DNA from: Pseudomonas sp. HS6
Lineage (GTDB): Bacteria > Pseudomonadota > Gammaproteobacteria > Pseudomonadales > Pseudomonadaceae
Direction of reading: 5' to 3'
DNA length: 64,000 nt
Assembly: GCF_023375815.1 (NCBI RefSeq)
Contig: NZ_CP067412.1
Location: 1,612,001 to 1,676,000, forward strand
Both the position numbers and the translations under genes were made by a program. This document shows, one piece after another, positions 61,740-64,000 of the stretch; position 1 is the stretch's first letter, and every line of letters begins with the position of its first letter. The notes beneath the pieces are model-generated. The model ran no database searches and had not been told where the DNA came from. It saw nothing but the letters and a program-made list of their open reading frames with translations.

Positions 61740-62645
61740 ATGAAAAACCCGTCCACGGCGGATCTGTCGATTTTTCTGAGCATCGCTCAGCATCTGAACT
61801 TCAGTCGTGCTGCGGTGGATCTGGGCTTGACACCTTCGGCGCTTAGTCACTCGTTGCGGGCTCTGGAAAACCGCCTCGGCGTGCGTCTGTTCAATCGCAC
61901 TACCCGCAGCGTGGCCCTGACCGAGGCCGGCGAACGGCTTTACGCTCGATTGAAGCCGGCGTTTCGCGACATCGAAGATGCGCTTGAAGACCTCAACCAT
62001 TTTCGCGACAAACCCTCAGGCAACCTGCGCATTACCTCCGGGCGCCAGGCGTGCGAACTGGTGCTGCTGCCGATTGCCAGCGAGTTCCTGCAGGCTTATC
62101 CGGACATTCGTCTGGAAGTGGTCGAAAGCGATGCGCTGCTGGACATCGTCGCTGCCGGATTCGATGCCGGCGTGCGTTTCGGCAACCGGCTGGAGGCGGA
62201 CATGGTGTCGCTGCCCATCGGGCCGAACCTGCGTTCAGTGGTGGTCGGCTCGCCGGCGTTTTTCCAACGGCATCCCGCGCCGCAGAAACCTGAAGACCTG
62301 CATGCCCTTCCCTGCATCCGCCATCGGTTCCCGAGCGGCTCGATGTACCGCTGGGAGTTCGAACGCGGTGGCATTGAACAGGAAATCGAAGTCAACGGCC
62401 CACTGACCCTGGGTGATGTCAGCCTGATGGTCGGCCCGGCGCTGCAAGGTCTGGGGTTGGCTTATGTCTTCGAAGACATGGTCAGCGAGCACCTCGCGGC
62501 CGGGTCTCTGGTGCAGGTGTTGGCGGACTGGTGCCCGTACTATCCAGGCCTGCATCTGTATTACCCGAGCCGGCGCCATGTACCGGCGCCGCTCAAGGCG
62601 TTCATCGACTTTGCCCGCAACGTTCGCGACGGCAAAACGGGCTAG
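61740..62645 (+). CDS. LysR-family regulator
   Basis: 301 residues. HTH: NFSRAAVDLGLTPSALSHSLR, LFNRTTRSVALTEAG; a full effector domain follows. It is divergent from the SDR gene, which it probably controls. Its stop codon abuts the stop of the convergent DUF1624 gene, with no space for a terminator. Confidence 0.88.
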   Translation: MKNPSTADLSIFLSIAQHLNFSRAAVDLGLTPSALSHSLRALENRLGVRLFNRTTRSVALTEAGERLYARLKPAFRDIEDALEDLNHFRDKPSGNLRITSGRQACELVLLPIASEFLQAYPDIRLEVVESDALLDIVAAGFDAGVRFGNRLEADMVSLPIGPNLRSVVVGSPAFFQRHPAPQKPEDLHALPCIRHRFPSGSMYRWEFERGGIEQEIEVNGPLTLGDVSLMVGPALQGLGLAYVFEDMVSEHLAAGSLVQVLADWCPYYPGLHLYYPSRRHVPAPLKAFIDFARNVRDGKTG

Positions 62646-63815
62646 CTACAGATACTTCAACCAGGCGATGTCGCGTCGCCGGGCCTTCAGTGCGGAGAAC
62701 CAGCGCACCGCCGGGAACAGCACAACCGCCAGCACCATCGCTGCCATCCACACTGCCGCTACCGACGAGAAACCGAAATAACTGCCCTGATTGAGCCCGA
62801 CCAACGCCACACCGATCAGATAAAGCACCTTCAGTGCATACAGGTGCAGCAGGTAGAAAAACATCGGCGCCGAACCGAATACCGTCAGCCAGCGAATCCA
62901 CCGTCGATCCTGTGCACGCTCGAACACCAGCAACAGCAGCAGCCCGACACTCACCGTCAGCGTGATGAACAACAACGACGGCGGGTATTTGGTGATGTTG
63001 AAAAAGCTCATCAGGGTTTGCAGGCTGCTGTCACCGACCGCCCATGGTTTTTCGCCATAACTGTTAACCAGCCGCAGCGCCACGAAACCCAGCAGCCCGG
63101 CGATACCACCGATCAGCAAACGCCGCTGGCGCACACCCACATCGGCCATTCGGGCAAACCACGGCCCCAGCGCGTAACCCAGACCGATCACACCGATCCA
63201 CGGCAGCAGCGGGTACGAGGTGCGCAGGCGCAAGGTATCGCCCGCCTCGATCCAGCCGCGGTCATGCAGGATCGCCCAGGGTACGTGCAGTGCCGACTCG
63301 GTTCCGACGTGCAATCCGTCGAGCAGGTTGTGCCCGGCGATGATCGTCAGGCTCAACGTCAACAACAGCCAGCGTGGCAACCAGACCAGCAGCGACAGCG
63401 CGATCATGCTCAGGCCGATCGCCCAGATCACCTGCAGGTAGATCACGGTTGGCGGCAACTGGAACGTCCAGGCGAAATTCACCAGGGTGAATTCGAGCAC
63501 CACCAGGAACAGACCACGCTTGAACAGAAAGGCACTGACGTCAGCCTTGCCGTCGTACTTCTCCCCGAAGAGCCACGCCGACAATCCGGTCAGCAGCACG
63601 AACGCCGGCGCGCACAGATGCGCCAGAGTGCGGCTGAAAAACAGCGCCGGCTCGGTGCTGGCGATGTCCATCGGATCAGAGACCTGACGATGCAGCAGAA
63701 AGGTTTCGCGCACGTGATCCAGCAGCATGAACAGAATGACCAGGCCACGCAGCGCATCAATGGACAGCAGCCGGCCAGTCGCCGGCGGGAAGTTTCGGGG
63801 AGCAGCAAGGGACAT
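62646..63815 (-). CDS. DUF1624 membrane protein (acyltransferase-like)
   Basis: 389 residues with about ten hydrophobic segments. RLLSIDALRGLVILFMLLDHVRETF carries the DALRG and His of the heparan-alpha-glucosaminide N-acetyltransferase catalytic/DUF1624 fold, and GSAPMFFYLLHLYALKVLY is the second conserved helix. It probably moves an acyl group across the inner membrane. The substrate is unknown. Confidence 0.87.
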   Translation of the reverse strand: MSLAAPRNFPPATGRLLSIDALRGLVILFMLLDHVRETFLLHRQVSDPMDIASTEPALFFSRTLAHLCAPAFVLLTGLSAWLFGEKYDGKADVSAFLFKRGLFLVVLEFTLVNFAWTFQLPPTVIYLQVIWAIGLSMIALSLLVWLPRWLLLTLSLTIIAGHNLLDGLHVGTESALHVPWAILHDRGWIEAGDTLRLRTSYPLLPWIGVIGLGYALGPWFARMADVGVRQRRLLIGGIAGLLGFVALRLVNSYGEKPWAVGDSSLQTLMSFFNITKYPPSLLFITLTVSVGLLLLLVFERAQDRRWIRWLTVFGSAPMFFYLLHLYALKVLYLIGVALVGLNQGSYFGFSSVAAVWMAAMVLAVVLFPAVRWFSALKARRRDIAWLKYL

Positions 63816-63920
63816 GAAAGGTTCGCAATCGAGTGAAGAGTTCGACCGGGCCGCACACGTACGGCCCGAATATTTGCGTTATCTTATAACATGAAAGGAC
63901 GCCTCAATTGCTAACGGTTC

Positions 63921-64000
63921 TCAAGGCGTACGCAGCTGCTCAAGCAGCACCTGCAACGGATGACGCACGGCTCGGTCGGCCTGCCGCTTGACCTGGCTGC
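63921..64000 (-). CDS. C-terminal end of a gene continuing beyond the window
   Basis: On the minus strand the last 26 codons read VKRQADRAVRHPLQVLLEQL with a final RTP and TGA. Codon use is typical of the host, with G or C in third positions, and a ~100-bp gap separates it from the DUF1624 start. The piece is too short to name. Confidence 0.45.
   Translation of the reverse strand, partial: SQVKRQADRAVRHPLQVLLEQLRTP

Overview
The window is a high-GC gammaproteobacterial chromosome segment, almost certainly Pseudomonas of the P. fluorescens group. The grounds are the codon usage, the dense mix of LysR, AraC and HxlR regulators next to small transporters and enzymes, REPIN-type repeats (GTGGGAGCGRGCTTGC in inverted pairs), and recognisable families such as RlhA, TrmK, ChaC, Sad, a PotF-type binding protein and a MexEF-type RND pump. 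No rRNA, tRNA, CRISPR array, prophage or plasmid function was seen.

Layout. 1-13.5 kb: the tail of a DUF1254 protein, an EamA-type exporter with a divergent AraC regulator, DUF2986, trmK, a LysE exporter with an AraC regulator, an exported Asp-nucleophile alpha/beta hydrolase, a GlxA-type regulator, an MFS transporter, rlhA, a low-GC unknown, RidA, and a DUF72/HhH pair. 13.5-15.6 kb: an accessory patch with a REP-associated tyrosine transposase (RAYT), a 3' remnant of a second RAYT, several AAAGGGGACAGATTTATTTT-type hairpins, and a decayed reading frame on the minus strand whose last ~34 codons match the N-terminus of eukaryotic actin almost exactly. 15.6-26.8 kb: a YecR lipoprotein, a hybrid kinase with a divergent response regulator, DUF2798/LysR, an SBF transporter, AraC/amidase, a DyP peroxidase, TerC and a polyamine-type binding protein.

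27.0-41.0 kb: a catabolic island that recalls the Rut pyrimidine pathway but is built differently. It has two NCS1 permeases, an LLM flavin monooxygenase with its flavin reductase, an FAD monooxygenase, RidA, DUF1028, an ArgE-like M20 amidohydrolase, a cysteine hydrolase with an unusual active site, an NADP-type aldehyde dehydrogenase, an alpha/beta hydrolase and two HxlR regulators. The likely logic is uptake of an N-heterocycle, oxidative ring opening, imine/enamine clearance, amide hydrolysis and oxidation of an aldehyde. The substrate cannot be read from sequence.

41.1-47.3 kb: a second accessory patch with a PD-(D/E)XK protein resembling toxin nucleases, a nucleotidyltransferase, a Mop protein, an M24 peptidase and a three-gene minus-strand operon headed by another PD-(D/E)XK nuclease, which is a candidate defence module. 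47.4-64 kb: LysR/sad, DHA2 MFS/LysR, a LysR gene truncated inside a REPIN, a four-gene RND efflux operon with an ABM monooxygenase, chaC and a GST separated by a perfect 42-bp palindrome, SDR/LysR, and a DUF1624 membrane protein.

The two most unusual observations are the actin-like tail at about 14,994-15,095 and the Rut-like island. The 20-nt RAYT-associated repeats also define the 3' ends of neighbouring genes.
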